Assembly: GCF_001643305.1 (NCBI RefSeq)
Contig: NZ_LSGW01000049.1
Coordinates: 157,011 to 221,010 of the forward strand
From: Aeromonas salmonicida subsp. salmonicida
GTDB taxonomy: Bacteria > Pseudomonadota > Gammaproteobacteria > Enterobacterales > Aeromonadaceae
Reading direction: 5' to 3'
Length of the DNA: 64,000 nt
Each line of letters opens with the position of its first letter. Within the stretch, counting starts at the first letter, position 1. The notes under the pieces were generated by a model. The model ran no database searches and was not told where the DNA came from. It saw nothing but the letters and a program-made list of their open reading frames with translations. This document shows, one piece after another, positions 28,734 to 38,941 of this stretch. A program made the translations under genes and the position numbers.

Positions 28734-28753
28734 GTGTATGGATGCGCACATAT
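28734..28753. promoter_or_regulatory. ArsR-type operator, copy 2
   Basis: GTGTATGGATGCGCACATAT ends inside the arsO start codon. It repeats the site before arsR (28350-28369), so the same repressor probably controls arsO separately as well as its own gene. Confidence 0.6.
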
Positions 28754-29837
28754 GAACTCGATGGATCAGCGACTGGATGTGGTTGTCATAGGTGCAGGTC
28801 AGGCCGGATTGGCCTGTGGCTGGCACTTGAAACAGCAGGGGCTCAGCTTCGTGATACTTGACGCGCAAGCGCGGCCTGGCGGGAACTGGCGCAACTACTA
28901 CGACAGCCTTGAGCTGTTCTCGCCAGCAGCCTACTCCTCCCTCCCCGGTATGCCATTCCCCGGCGCACCGGGCCACTATCCCGGACGTGATGAGGTGGTG
29001 CGTTACCTTGAGCAGTATGCCGACCTCTTCCAGCTACCTGTTCGCCAGGGAGTTCAGGTCACCCAGGTCGCGCGAGCAGATGCGGGCTTCCAGATAACTG
29101 CCGCCAACGGCCAAGGCATGCTGGCAAGCGCCGTGATAGTGGCATCGGGGGCCTTTAGCCACCCCTACCTGCCCGACATTCCTGGACTGGAAAGTTTCAG
29201 GGGCGCTCAGCTGCACAGTGCCGACTATCGACATGCGGCGCCTTTTCGCGGGCAAAACGTCGTCGTCATTGGCGCGGCGAACTCCGCCGTCCAGATCGCT
29301 TACGATCTCGCCAGCGTGGCCACTGTGACACTGGCCGCCCGAGAAGCAATCCGGTTTGCCCCCCAGCGGATATTGGGGGCAGATTTTCATAGCTGGTTGA
29401 AATGGACAGGCCTGGAGAAAACCCGCTGGCTGAACGACCAGAGCACACCGGTACTGGACGACGGCACCTACAGAAAGGCGCTGAAAACCGGTTATTTCAA
29501 GCAGCGCCCCATGTTCACTCAGGTAACGTCAAGCGGCATTGCCTGGCCGAATGGCCAGCATGAAGCCGTTGACAGTCTGGTGTTTGCCACAGGTTTTCGC
29601 CCCAACCTGCCATTTCTCGAGGGCCTGCCCGTGATGAACGAACGAGGTCAGGTGATGCAACGCGACGGGCACGCCATGCATGTCCCCGGCTTGTACTTTG
29701 TCGGCCTGCCCAAACAACGCAATTTTGCCTCGGCAACCCTCAGAGGCGTCGGGCAAGATGCCGGACACCTGCTCCCGCACCTGCTTCGCTACCTGAACCA
29801 ACCGGAGATGGATCGCACATCCGTCTATCCAGAGTGA
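28752..29837 (+). CDS. arsO: ArsO-like flavin-dependent monooxygenase
   Basis: 361 residues. FAD site VVVIGAGQAGLACG (residues 11-24), GGNWRNYYDSLELFSPAAY, then a NADPH site NVVVIGAANSAVQIA near residue 165, and late VFATGFRPN. This is the class-B-like flavoprotein layout of ArsO, often encoded in ars clusters; its substrate is unsettled. The operator overlaps the start. It faces arsC across 189 bases in which I see no gene. Confidence 0.8.
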   Translation: MNSMDQRLDVVVIGAGQAGLACGWHLKQQGLSFVILDAQARPGGNWRNYYDSLELFSPAAYSSLPGMPFPGAPGHYPGRDEVVRYLEQYADLFQLPVRQGVQVTQVARADAGFQITAANGQGMLASAVIVASGAFSHPYLPDIPGLESFRGAQLHSADYRHAAPFRGQNVVVIGAANSAVQIAYDLASVATVTLAAREAIRFAPQRILGADFHSWLKWTGLEKTRWLNDQSTPVLDDGTYRKALKTGYFKQRPMFTQVTSSGIAWPNGQHEAVDSLVFATGFRPNLPFLEGLPVMNERGQVMQRDGHAMHVPGLYFVGLPKQRNFASATLRGVGQDAGHLLPHLLRYLNQPEMDRTSVYPE

Positions 29838-30026
29838 GCTGGTCGAGCGCTGGCATTCTCGATGACGCAAAACGTTCCCTGCTGGCGCATAGCCCGCAAG
29901 CAGGTCTATTGCAGCAGAACATCGGTATCAACAAGGCTGCCCGATTGCCTGAGCAGCCAACCGTAGAGCTCATGTTCGTGCGGCTGTCATGCCGTCATCA
30001 GACAGAGGGCACACCGCTCGTGCGTG

Positions 30027-30458
30027 TCACTTGATGCGGTTTCCCGCTGCATCTACCACCTGTTCCCCATCTTCCTTGGTAAAGGCGCCTTGCTGGGGGC
30101 TCGGCAAAATATCCAGCACTACTTCCGATGGGCGGCACAGTCTGGTACCAAGCGGGGTCACCACTATGGGGCGGTTGATCAGGATGGGATGGGCCAGCAT
30201 GGCGTCGATCAAGTCGCCATCGCTGAAGCGGTTTTCGGCCAGTTCCAGCGCCTCATAAGGAGGGACGTTCTTGCGCAGCAGGTCGCGCACCGGCATCCCC
30301 ATGGCCCCAATCAGCGCAACCAGCGTCTCGCGGCTCGGCGGTGTCTCCAGGTAGTGAACGACGGTCGGTTCAACCCCTGAGTTGCGGATAAGTTCCAGCG
30401 TATTGCGGGAGGTGCCGCAAGCCGGGTTGTGGTAAATGGTGATCTGGTTGTTATGCAT
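30027..30458 (-). CDS. arsC: arsenate reductase (glutaredoxin type)
   Basis: 143 residues of the ArsC thioredoxin-fold family: catalytic Cys14 in YHNPACGTSRNT, then a helical insert and RPIVVTPLGTRLCRP, which holds the anion-binding Arg residues. It reduces arsenate to arsenite with glutaredoxin and glutathione. Starts two bases after the acr3 stop: same operon, last gene. Confidence 0.94.
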   Translation of the reverse strand: MHNNQITIYHNPACGTSRNTLELIRNSGVEPTVVHYLETPPSRETLVALIGAMGMPVRDLLRKNVPPYEALELAENRFSDGDLIDAMLAHPILINRPIVVTPLGTRLCRPSEVVLDILPSPQQGAFTKEDGEQVVDAAGNRIK

Positions 30459-30460
30459 GA

Positions 30461-31531
30461 TTAAGCCTCTGCGTTGGGATAGTTGCGTTTCATTCTAAGA
30501 GCCACATTGACCAGGGCGATCAAGACTGGCACCTCCACCAGAGGGCCTATCACACCGGCAAACGCCTGATCCGAATTCAGGCCGAACACGGCGATGGAAA
30601 CTGCAATGGCCAGCTCGAAGTTGTTGCCGGTGGCAGTGAAGGCGATGGAGGCATTCTTGTCATAGGGAATACCCAGCTTCTTGCCGACCAGGAAACTGGT
30701 GAAGAACATCAGCACAAAGTAGACCACCAGCGGGATGGCAACGCGTACCACATCCATCGGCAGCTCGACGATCATCTCGCCCTTGAGGCTGAACATCAGC
30801 ACTATGGTGGCCAGCAAGGCGATCAGCGTGATGGGCGAGATAGCCGGGATAAAGCGCTCGGTATACCACTTCTCCCCCTTGGCCTTGACTAGGTATTTAC
30901 GGCTCAGGAAGCCTGCCAGGAAAGGGATCCCCAGATAGATCAGCACGCTTTGCGCGATATCCAGCATGGTGATGTCCACCGCGAAACCCTGCAAACCAAA
31001 CAGCGGGGGCAGCACTGTAATAAACAACCAGGCCATGAAGCTGTAGGTGAGGATCTGAAAACCGCTGTTGAGCGCCACCAGACCCGCACCGTACTCCTTG
31101 TTGCCGCCGCCCAGATCGTTCCACACCAGCACCATGGCGATGCAGCGTGCCAGACCGATCAGGATCAGGCCCACCATGTAGTCCGGGTAGTCATGCAAGA
31201 ATGTCAGGGCTATCACGAACATCAGGATGGGGCCGACCAGCCAGTTCATCACCAGTGAGAGGGTAATCGCCTGACGGTCGCGGGTCATGGCGCCCATGGT
31301 GCCGTAATTCACCTTGGCCAGCGGCGGATACATCATCAGGATAAGGCCGATGGCCAGCGGGATATTGGTGGTGCCGACCGACATGGCCTCGTTCCACTGA
31401 GCCACCTGGGGGAACAGATAGCCAATCCCGACCCCCATGCCCATGGCGACAAAGATCCAGAGGGTGAGATTGCGGTCGAGAAAGCTCATTTTTTTGCTGA
31501 CGGGCAGATCGCAGCAGGCATTGGTACTCAT
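30461..31531 (-). CDS. acr3: Acr3-type arsenite efflux permease
   Basis: 356 residues, about ten membrane segments. [28 protein letters not shown] with the essential Cys, and [20 protein letters not shown] are hallmarks of the ACR3 family rather than ArsB. It exports arsenite by the proton-motive force and may be energised by ArsA. The start follows GGAGTCTCTTG and overlaps the stop of the shifted arsA frame by one base (TGATG). Confidence 0.93.
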   Translation of the reverse strand: MSTNACCDLPVSKKMSFLDRNLTLWIFVAMGMGVGIGYLFPQVAQWNEAMSVGTTNIPLAIGLILMMYPPLAKVNYGTMGAMTRDRQAITLSLVMNWLVGPILMFVIALTFLHDYPDYMVGLILIGLARCIAMVLVWNDLGGGNKEYGAGLVALNSGFQILTYSFMAWLFITVLPPLFGLQGFAVDITMLDIAQSVLIYLGIPFLAGFLSRKYLVKAKGEKWYTERFIPAISPITLIALLATIVLMFSLKGEMIVELPMDVVRVAIPLVVYFVLMFFTSFLVGKKLGIPYDKNASIAFTATGNNFELAIAVSIAVFGLNSDQAFAGVIGPLVEVPVLIALVNVALRMKRNYPNAEA

Positions 31532-33438
31532 CAAGAGACTCCATGGGGGTTGGATGAAACGAAGGACTCAACCCGGGCAAATGCCTCTGTTGGTTGCTCC
31601 TTGGCAGTAAACTCGCTCTGATGCATGTCACCCCGCCCTGTAGACAGGGTGACACAGCGCTTGCAGCGCCTTGACACCCACCGGCTCGACGGCCTGCAAG
31701 GGCACAACGGCATAACGGCATAACGGCATAACGGCATAACGGCATAACGCCGGGCATGCTCACCTTTGACCGCGTCGATATGGGGCTGCTGGCGATAGGC
31801 TCGCTGGGCCAGCAGGGGGGACGTGACGCTGGCCGGGGCCAACATGTGATTGACCACCCAGGCCCAGGGCTCGATACCGGCGCGGCGCAGGTCGGCTTGC
31901 AGGTTGGCCGTCTCCTGTACCGGGGTGGGCTCGGGTAGGGTGACTATCATCACCTTGGTCTGTTTCGGGTCTTGCAACTGCATCATGGGGGTAGTGAAGT
32001 GCATCCCCTTGCCCCCCATCTGACGGGCAATCTCCCTGTGATAGGCACCGGTCGCATCGAGCAGCAAGAGGGTGTGGCCGGTGGGGGCGGTATCCATCAC
32101 CACGAAGCGCTTGCCAGCCTCACGAATGATCCGCGAGAAGGCCTGAAACACGGCAATCTCTTCGGTACAGGGGGAACGCAAATCTTCTTCCAGCAGGGCG
32201 CGACCCTTGGTGGCCAGCACCTGGGCACGGTAACGTTCAGTCTCGGCATGGGGATCGATGCGGCTGACCTCCAGGCTGGGCAGTGCCCCTGCCAGTGTCT
32301 CTCCCAGATGGGCAGCGGGATCTGACGTAGTGAGGTGAACCGGCAGGCCCCGACTGGCAAGCTCTACCGCCACCGCTGCCGCCAGGGTGGTTTTACCCAC
32401 ACCGCCCTTGCCCATCAGCATGATGAGCCCGTGGCCATCTGTGGCCAGCTCATCGACCAGTTGCTTCAAGCCAGGATGTTGCTGGTCCTGTGACTCGGCG
32501 GCCGGGCGTTCGACCTCGTGGCGCCCGTTGACAGGCGCTGCACCGAGCAACTGACGCAGGCTGTCCACCCCCACCAGATTGGTGGCCAACAGAGGCACTC
32601 TGTCTTGTGGCAACCTGGCCAGCAATCCTGGCATCTGCGCCATCGCCTGCTGCTCTCGCTGCCAGACAGCGGAGGCCAGGGGGTCATCCGCCAGCTCGCT
32701 TTGGGGGAATATGCCATTGATGACCAGTTGCTGATTGGCAAGGCCGATGGCCGCCAGCTCATCATGGGTACGCGCCACTTCCCGCAGGGTTGAGGCTTGC
32801 GCCCGAGCCACCAGAACAAGCCGGGTTTTCCCGGCATCTGAGAGGGCTGCAACGGCCTCTGCGTATTGGCTTCGCTGTTTTTCCAGTCCGGCCAGTGGCC
32901 CCAGACAAGAGGCATCCCCCTTGCCCTGCTCCAGAAACTCGCTCCATGCCCCCGGCAGTTGCAACAGACGTATGGTGTGACCTGTGGGCGCCGTATCGAA
33001 AACGATATGGTCGTATTCCCCAACCAGCTTGCTGTCGGTCAAGAGCGCTGTGAACTCGTCAAAGGCGGCAATCTCTGTGGTGCAGGCACCGGAGAGCTGC
33101 TCTTCAATGCTGCGCACCACGCTGTCGGGCAATTTGCCACGCACCGGGCCGACGATCCTTTCCCGATAGGCTTGCGCGGCCGCTTGCGGGTCTATCTCCA
33201 GTGCTGACAGCCCACTGACTGCCGCTATGGCGGTAATCTTGTTGCCTATTTGAGTATCAAAGACCTGACCTACGTTTGAAGCCGGATCCGTGCTGACCAG
33301 CAGCACCCGTTTACCGCTGTCACACAAGGCGACCGCGCTGGCGCAGGCCAGCGAGGTCTTGCCGACGCCACCCTTGCCGGTAAAAAAGAGAAACGGCGGT
33401 GCATCAGTCAGAAACGAATAGCTCAGAAACGAGGACAT
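31531..33438 (-). CDS. arsA: arsenite-transporting ATPase, C-terminus shifted by 8-bp repeats
   Basis: 635 codons. Two ATPase halves, each with a deviant Walker A (GKGGVGKTS near residue 21; GKGGVGKTT near residue 343) and DTAPTGHT signature. It binds arsenite brought by ArsD and energises the pump. At about residue 564 the frame passes through five 8-bp repeats (31708-31747) and then reads an unlikely Cys/Arg-rich tail to a stop overlapping the acr3 start. The other frame downstream of the repeats reads [15 protein letters not shown]... and stops at 31628, which looks like the true ArsA end. One or four repeats would restore it. So this allele is either frameshifted or in one state of a switch. 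Confidence 0.9.
   Translation of the reverse strand: MSSFLSYSFLTDAPPFLFFTGKGGVGKTSLACASAVALCDSGKRVLLVSTDPASNVGQVFDTQIGNKITAIAAVSGLSALEIDPQAAAQAYRERIVGPVRGKLPDSVVRSIEEQLSGACTTEIAAFDEFTALLTDSKLVGEYDHIVFDTAPTGHTIRLLQLPGAWSEFLEQGKGDASCLGPLAGLEKQRSQYAEAVAALSDAGKTRLVLVARAQASTLREVARTHDELAAIGLANQQLVINGIFPQSELADDPLASAVWQREQQAMAQMPGLLARLPQDRVPLLATNLVGVDSLRQLLGAAPVNGRHEVERPAAESQDQQHPGLKQLVDELATDGHGLIMLMGKGGVGKTTLAAAVAVELASRGLPVHLTTSDPAAHLGETLAGALPSLEVSRIDPHAETERYRAQVLATKGRALLEEDLRSPCTEEIAVFQAFSRIIREAGKRFVVMDTAPTGHTLLLLDATGAYHREIARQMGGKGMHFTTPMMQLQDPKQTKVMIVTLPEPTPVQETANLQADLRRAGIEPWAWVVNHMLAPASVTSPLLAQRAYRQQPHIDAVKGEHARRYAVMPLCRYAVMPLCPCRPSSRWVSRRCKRCVTLSTGRGDMHQSEFTAKEQPTEAFARVESFVSSNPHGVS
31708..31747. 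repeat. five tandem copies of an 8-bp repeat inside arsA
   Basis: CGGCATAA five times without error (TTATGCCG on the coding strand). Because 8 is not a multiple of 3, gain or loss of one unit changes the arsA reading frame. A degenerate neighbour (GGGCACAA) precedes the array. Confidence 0.95.
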
Positions 33439-33513
33439 AAGAGACTCCTATCAGGCAGAACAAGGCAATCAACCCCGCAGGCGGCAGGGATGCGGCCAAC
33501 TAAAGGGTCACGC

Positions 33514-33957
33514 TTAGCAGCAACCGCTGCTGCCGGAGCAGCATCCACCCTTGACGATCCCTTTGATGGCGCCCGCTTTGCCCGGCCCGGCTGCTGGCGG
33601 ATTGGCTTCAGCATCATCGATTGTTGCACCACCGCTTTCAGCCGCTTTCGGTGACGCAAGACCGGCATAACGGGTCAACTCTGCGCGGCTGGGATAACGG
33701 CCTGTCAGCACCACCTGACCCTCTACCAGCACCAGCGGCAAGCCTTCCTCCCCCGCGTGGACAAGAAAGGCACTCACCGCCGCTGTCTCGGCAAACACCA
33801 TAGGTTGCTGGGCCAGATTGAATCGCTCTATGGCAACCCCCTGCCCCTTGGCCCAGGCGAGGTCGGCGGCGAAGCTCACCAGGCGCTGTTCAACCTCGGT
33901 TCCGCACACACCGCTGGCACAGCACAGTGCCGGATCGAAAATCTGGATAACTGACAT
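33514..33957 (-). CDS. arsD: ArsD arsenic metallochaperone
   Basis: 147 residues, starts MSVIQIFDPALCC. Cys12, Cys13 and Cys18 form the arsenite-binding site; a Cys pair occurs again at the C-terminus (GGCCSGSSGCC). ArsD passes As(III) to ArsA and is a weak repressor. AAGGAGTAATACC before the ATG; four bases after the arsR stop. Confidence 0.93.
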   Translation of the reverse strand: MSVIQIFDPALCCASGVCGTEVEQRLVSFAADLAWAKGQGVAIERFNLAQQPMVFAETAAVSAFLVHAGEEGLPLVLVEGQVVLTGRYPSRAELTRYAGLASPKAAESGGATIDDAEANPPAAGPGKAGAIKGIVKGGCCSGSSGCC

Positions 33958-33961
33958 GGTA

Positions 33962-34330
33962 TTACTCCTTATTGCAGCAAGGTTGCTCGGGCAATACATG
34001 GGGCGAGCAGCCGGATTCGGCCCGCATCACGCCACAGGCTTCGGGGTGACCGGCACAGCACCCCTCGGTGAGATAACCGATCAAATCGAGCATCAGGGGG
34101 ATATTGGCGCGATAGCGCAGAAAACGCCCCTCCTGCTCCACCGATACCAGTCCGGCGTGAAGCAGGGCCTTCAAGTGAAACGAGAGGCTGTTCGGTGCAA
34201 TGTCGAGCTCGCCAGCGAGCTCACCGGCCACCCTCCCTTCCAACCCGGCCTTGACCAGCAAGCGCCATACATCGAGACGGATACCGGATGCGAGAGACTC
34301 GAACACCCTGGTGGCCACATCTTTGTGCAT
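33962..34330 (-). CDS. arsR: ArsR repressor of the arsDA-acr3-arsC operon
   Basis: 122 residues: winged helix-turn-helix (LDVWRLLVKAGLEG, then APNSLSFHLKALLHAG, wing EQEGRFLRYRAN). It lacks the ELCVCDL site in the recognition helix; instead the C-terminus has several Cys (EGCCAGHPEACG, SGCSPH, QPCC), which are the likely As(III) ligands. First gene of the operon; GAGGGACTTCAA before the ATG. Confidence 0.9.
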   Translation of the reverse strand: MHKDVATRVFESLASGIRLDVWRLLVKAGLEGRVAGELAGELDIAPNSLSFHLKALLHAGLVSVEQEGRFLRYRANIPLMLDLIGYLTEGCCAGHPEACGVMRAESGCSPHVLPEQPCCNKE

Positions 34331-34357
34331 TTGAAGTCCCTCAACCCATGGAATGGA

Positions 34358-34381
34358 TTCAACCATACAAGAATAGTTGAA
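34358..34381. promoter_or_regulatory. ArsR operator of the main ars operon
   Basis: TTCAAC-N12-GTTGAA inverted repeat 27 bases upstream of the arsR start; position and symmetry fit an ArsR operator. It differs from the sites that flank the other arsR gene, so the two repressors are probably independent. Confidence 0.65.
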
Positions 34382-34619
34382 ATGATCAATATGCCTGCAC
34401 TATCTCTGCACTCTATTTTTGGCATCTTCCCTGTTGCGGGTAGTCCGGATGATTTTGTGAATGCATGGCCTTTGTTGCCGCGGCAGGGATGATAAGATTG
34501 GCACCAACTCGTGGCCCTGGTTGTGGTGTGACGCCTTGCCACCCGGGCTGACGCGCACCGGACTCAATATCCTCCTCGGATGATCGCCTCATCGAGCCTC
34601 TCATTCCAGACGCTCATCC

Positions 34620-37253
34620 GTGGAAAAACAGCACATCACAGACCCGATGCCAGATGACAACACAGCTCAAAAACAACGACTTAATGGTGGATGCACATTG
34701 ATTAACATAGAAAACATCCAGCAGCACACCCCCATGATGCAGCAATACCTTGGCCTCAAGGCCGAGAACCCCGAGATACTGCTGTTCTACCGGATGGGTG
34801 ACTTCTACGAACTCTTCTACGACGATGCCCGCAAGGCCTCCCAGCTGCTAGATATCTCCCTGACCAAGCGCGGCCAGTCGGCAGGCAACCCCATTCCGAT
34901 GGCGGGGGTGCCCTATCACGCCATCGAAGGCTACCTGGCCAAGCTGATACAGCTCGGTGAATCTGCCGCCATCTGCGAGCAGGTGGGGGATCCCGCCACC
35001 AGCAAGGGGCCGGTGGAGCGCAAGGTCATTCGCATCATCACCCCGGGTACCGTCTCCGACGAGGCGCTGCTCTCGGAGCGACAGGACAACCTGATCGCCG
35101 CCGTCTATCACGATGGCCGCCGCTTCGGCTACGGCACCATGGACATAGGCTCGGGCCGCTTCTTCATCAACCAGTTCGACAAGGAAGAGACGCTGCTGGC
35201 GGAGCTGCAACGCACCAACCCGGCCGAGCTGCTCTATCCCGAATCCTTCGCGTTTTTGCAGCACGTCGAGGGCCGCCGTGGCCTGCGCCGCCGCCCCGAG
35301 TGGGAGTTTGAACTGGGCACAGCCCGCAAGCTGCTGTGCCAGCAGTTCGGCACTCAGGATCTGGTGGGCTTTGGGGTCGACAAGAGCGAGACAGCCCTGT
35401 GCGCCGCCGGCTGCCTGATGCAGTATGTGAAAGATACACAGCGCACCGCCCTGCCCCACATCCGCAGCGTGCGCCTCGAGCAGCCGGATCATGCGGTCAT
35501 CATGGATGCCGCCACCCGCCGCAACCTGGAGCTGACCCAGAATCTGGCGGGCGGCTATGAAAATACCCTGGCCGAAGTGCTGGATCGCACCGCCACCCCC
35601 ATGGGCAGCCGTTTGCTCAAGCGCTGGATCCACCAACCAATCCGCGATCGGGTTATCCTGAAAGGGCGCCAGAGCACCATCAAGGAGCTGATCGAGCAGA
35701 ACCTTTATGACGAGCTGGGCGCCCTGCTGCGCCAGGTCGGCGACGTGGAGCGGGTATTGGCTCGCCTCGCCTTGCGCTCTGCCCGCCCCCGCGACCTCAC
35801 TCGCTTGCGTCAGGCGTTTGCCCAGTTGCCAGAGTTGCAGCGCCTGCTGGCGGACAACCGGCACGAAGCGGTACAGCAACTGGCCGAGCGGGCCAGCACC
35901 TTCCCCGAATTGCTGAGCCTGCTGGAGCGCGCCGTGATGGAGGTACCGCCCGTGCTGATCCGCGATGGGGGCGTCATCCGTGACGGCTTCAATCAGGAGC
36001 TGGACGAGCTGCGGGATCTGGCCAACGGCGCCACCGCCAGTCTGGTCCGCATCGAGGAGCGCGAGAAGGCGCTGACCGGCATCAACACCCTCAAGGTGGG
36101 CTACAACAGGGTGCACGGCTTCTATATCGAGGTGAGCCGCGCCAACAGCCATCTGGTACCGGCCCACTACATCCGCCGTCAGACCCTCAAGAACAACGAA
36201 CGCTACATCATTGACGAGCTCAAAAAATACGAGGACAAGGTGCTCACCGCCCAGGCTCAGGCGTTGGCATTGGAGAAACGGCTCTACGAAGAGCTGCTCG
36301 ACACCCTGCTGCCCCACCTCGGCGATCTGCAGGAGTCGGCGTCCGCGCTGGCGGAGCTGGATGTGCTGGCCAACCTGGCCGAGCGGGCCGAGACCCTGGA
36401 CTACCGCTGCCCGACCCTGATTGACGAGGATCAGATCCTGATCGAGGCGGGCCGTCATCCGGTGGTGGAGCAGGTGATGAGCGATCCCTTTATCGCCAAC
36501 CCGATCCGGCTTGAGCGGGAGCGCAGGATGCTGATCATCACGGGCCCCAACATGGGGGGTAAATCCACCTATATGCGCCAGACGGCCCTTATCGTGCTGC
36601 TGGCCCATATCGGTGCCTTCGTGCCCGCCGACAGCGCCCACATCGGCCCCATAGACCGCATCTTCACCCGGATCGGGGCGTCGGACGATCTCGCCTCCGG
36701 CCGCTCCACCTTTATGGTGGAGATGACAGAGACCGCCAACATCCTCAACAACGCCACCGCCCGCAGTCTGGTGCTGATGGACGAAATTGGCCGCGGCACC
36801 AGCACCTACGATGGGCTCTCCCTGGCGTGGGCTTGCGCCGAGCAGCTGGCAAGCAAGATTGGCGCCTATACCCTGTTCGCTACCCACTACTTCGAGCTGA
36901 CCCGCTTGCCGGAGCTGATGAGCGGGCTGGCCAACGTCCACCTCGATGCGGTGGAGCACGGCGACACCATCGCCTTTATGCACGCGGTGCAGGAAGGCGC
37001 GGCCAGCCGCTCTTACGGCCTGCAAGTAGCAGCGTTGGCGGGGGTACCGAAGTCGGTGATCAATCAGGCTCGCCACAAGCTGGCGGAGCTCGAAAGCGCC
37101 ACGCCCCTGGCCACAGGGGAAGTTCGCCCTGCCTCCATACCGTTGCTGCCCCAATCCCACCCTGTAGTGGATGAGCTGGAAGCGGTACGGCCGGACGAGC
37201 TCACTCCTCGTCAGGCGCTGGATCTCGTCTATCGCCTCAAGCAGATGCTCTAA
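34620..37253 (+). CDS. mutS: DNA mismatch repair protein MutS
   Basis: Full MutS: mismatch-contact motif [11 protein letters not shown] near residue 60, Walker [14 protein letters not shown] near residue 642, Walker [14 protein letters not shown] and HYFELT after it. It recognises mismatches and recruits MutL. The start is uncertain: the longest frame opens with GTG at 34620, an ATG lies at 34647, and a TTG at 34698 ([12 protein letters not shown]) best matches the length of other MutS proteins; none has a strong ribosome site. Transcribed away from the ars operon. Confidence 0.95.
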
Positions 37254-37278
37254 CCGCCAGCCGACTACAGCAGCATAC

Positions 37279-37306
37279 AAAAGGGGAACCTCACGGTTCC
37301 CCTTTT
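37279..37306. terminator. terminator between mutS and the BCCT gene
   Basis: 12-bp perfect stem AAAAGGGGAACC/GGTTCCCCTTTT with TCAC loop between convergent genes; serves both. Confidence 0.88.
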
Positions 37307-37333
37307 ACTTTGCACGGTTTGACTGTCAGGCCA

Positions 37334-38932
37334 TCAGCCCGGACCTATGCGATCCATCAGACTCAGGTTGACCGAGCCAGGGTGACGCTTGAGCTTCTGT
37401 CGATACTCGAACTGATGCTGACTCTCTTGCTTGAGCCCCAGCACCAGGGAGTAACACATGGCCAGCATGATCACCGAGAACGGCAGTGCGGCTATGATGC
37501 TGGCCGCCTGCAAGGCTGCCAATCCACCGGACACCAGCAAAATAGCGGCGACCAGCCCCTGCCCCAGGCCCCAGATGGCACGGTGCAACACGGGAGGATC
37601 CTGATCGCCGATGGAGAGCAGCGTTGTGATGACCAGGGTGCCCGAATCGCTGGAGGTAATGAAGTAGGTGCAGATCAGCAGGGTCAGTACCGCCTTGGCG
37701 ATCCAGCCGAAGGTGTCCCAATGCAGCAGTTCCACCGTCTGGTAGAGCGCCAGGGTCACGTCCTGATTGACCGCCGCCACCACGCCACCGCCGCCGAACA
37801 GCTCCAGGTTCATGGCAGTACCGCCGAACACGGTCAGCCAGAACATGCCGAGCAGGGAGGGCACCAGCAGCACGCCGAGCACGAACTCACGTATGGTACG
37901 GCCCTTGGAGATGCGGGCGATAAACATGCCGACAAACGGTGCCCAGGCGATCCACCAGCCCCAGTAAAACGCGGTCCAGCTCGACTGCCAGGCCGAGGTG
38001 CCGTTGGCTTCGGTGTTGGTCCAGAAGCTCAGTTTGACGATGTTTTGCAGGTAGTCACCGATGTTCTGCACATAGGCGTTGAGTATGTAGGTGGTCGGCC
38101 CCAGCACCAAGAAGAGGCCGAGCACGAAGACGCTCAGCCAGATGTTGAGCTCGGAGAGGAGCTTGACTCCGCGCCCCACGCCGGAGACCGCGGACAGGGT
38201 CGCGATCAGGCTGATGCCGCCGATGAGCCAGAGCTGATTGGACTGCGACACCGCCATGCCGAACATCTGGTTCAGACCGGTATTCATCTGGGAGACGCCG
38301 AGACCGAGGGAGGTCGCCACTCCGAACACGGTACCGAACACCGCCAGCACGTCGGCGGCATGACCCCAGAAACCGTAGATGCGCTCACCGAGAATGGGGT
38401 AAAGCACGGAGCGAATGGCCAGGGGCAACTTGCGGCGATAACTGAAGAAGGCCAGCGACAGGCCGACGATCACATAGATGGCCCAGGGGTGCAGACCCCA
38501 ATGGAAGAAGGTCAGCCGCATGGCGATCTGGGCCGCCTCCGGCGTCATCCCTTCGGTGATGAAGGGGTTGCCCTGCAGGTGATTCATGGGTTCTGCAATG
38601 CTCCAGAACACCAGACCTATGCCCATGCCGGCACTGAACAGCATGGAGAACCAGGCAAAGTAGCCGAACTCCGGTACCTGATCGTCGTCACCCAGGCGGA
38701 TGCTGCCAAAGCGGCTGAACATCAGATAGACGGCGAAGAACAGGAACAGGGCGACCACCAGAATGTAGTACCACTTGAACCCGGCAATGATCTGATCCTT
38801 GGCGCCGGTAAACCAGGCGGCGGCCGTCTCGGGCACAAAGACGCCAAACAGCAGGAACAGGGTGATGACGGTGAGGGCCGTCATGGCCATGGTCGGGTTC
38901 AGGCCTTTCAATAGCCCTTTGGTTGCTCTCAT
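37334..38932 (-). CDS. BCCT-family betaine/choline/carnitine transporter
   Basis: 532 residues, twelve hydrophobic segments. FSMLFSAGMGIGLVFWSIAEP and WAPFVGMFIARISKGRTIRE are the family signatures, with the Trp-rich segment before the latter. It takes up a trimethylammonium osmolyte, sodium or proton driven; substrate not set by sequence. The start follows GGAGGCCCG, which overlaps the stop of the preceding gene's region (9-base gap). Confidence 0.9.
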   Translation of the reverse strand: MRATKGLLKGLNPTMAMTALTVITLFLLFGVFVPETAAAWFTGAKDQIIAGFKWYYILVVALFLFFAVYLMFSRFGSIRLGDDDQVPEFGYFAWFSMLFSAGMGIGLVFWSIAEPMNHLQGNPFITEGMTPEAAQIAMRLTFFHWGLHPWAIYVIVGLSLAFFSYRRKLPLAIRSVLYPILGERIYGFWGHAADVLAVFGTVFGVATSLGLGVSQMNTGLNQMFGMAVSQSNQLWLIGGISLIATLSAVSGVGRGVKLLSELNIWLSVFVLGLFLVLGPTTYILNAYVQNIGDYLQNIVKLSFWTNTEANGTSAWQSSWTAFYWGWWIAWAPFVGMFIARISKGRTIREFVLGVLLVPSLLGMFWLTVFGGTAMNLELFGGGGVVAAVNQDVTLALYQTVELLHWDTFGWIAKAVLTLLICTYFITSSDSGTLVITTLLSIGDQDPPVLHRAIWGLGQGLVAAILLVSGGLAALQAASIIAALPFSVIMLAMCYSLVLGLKQESQHQFEYRQKLKRHPGSVNLSLMDRIGPG

Positions 38933-38941
38933 CGGGCCTCC

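Noticed and set aside
34848..37280. Long open frame (810 codons) opposite mutS
   Set aside because: Shadow of mutS codon bias; no start signal or family pattern.
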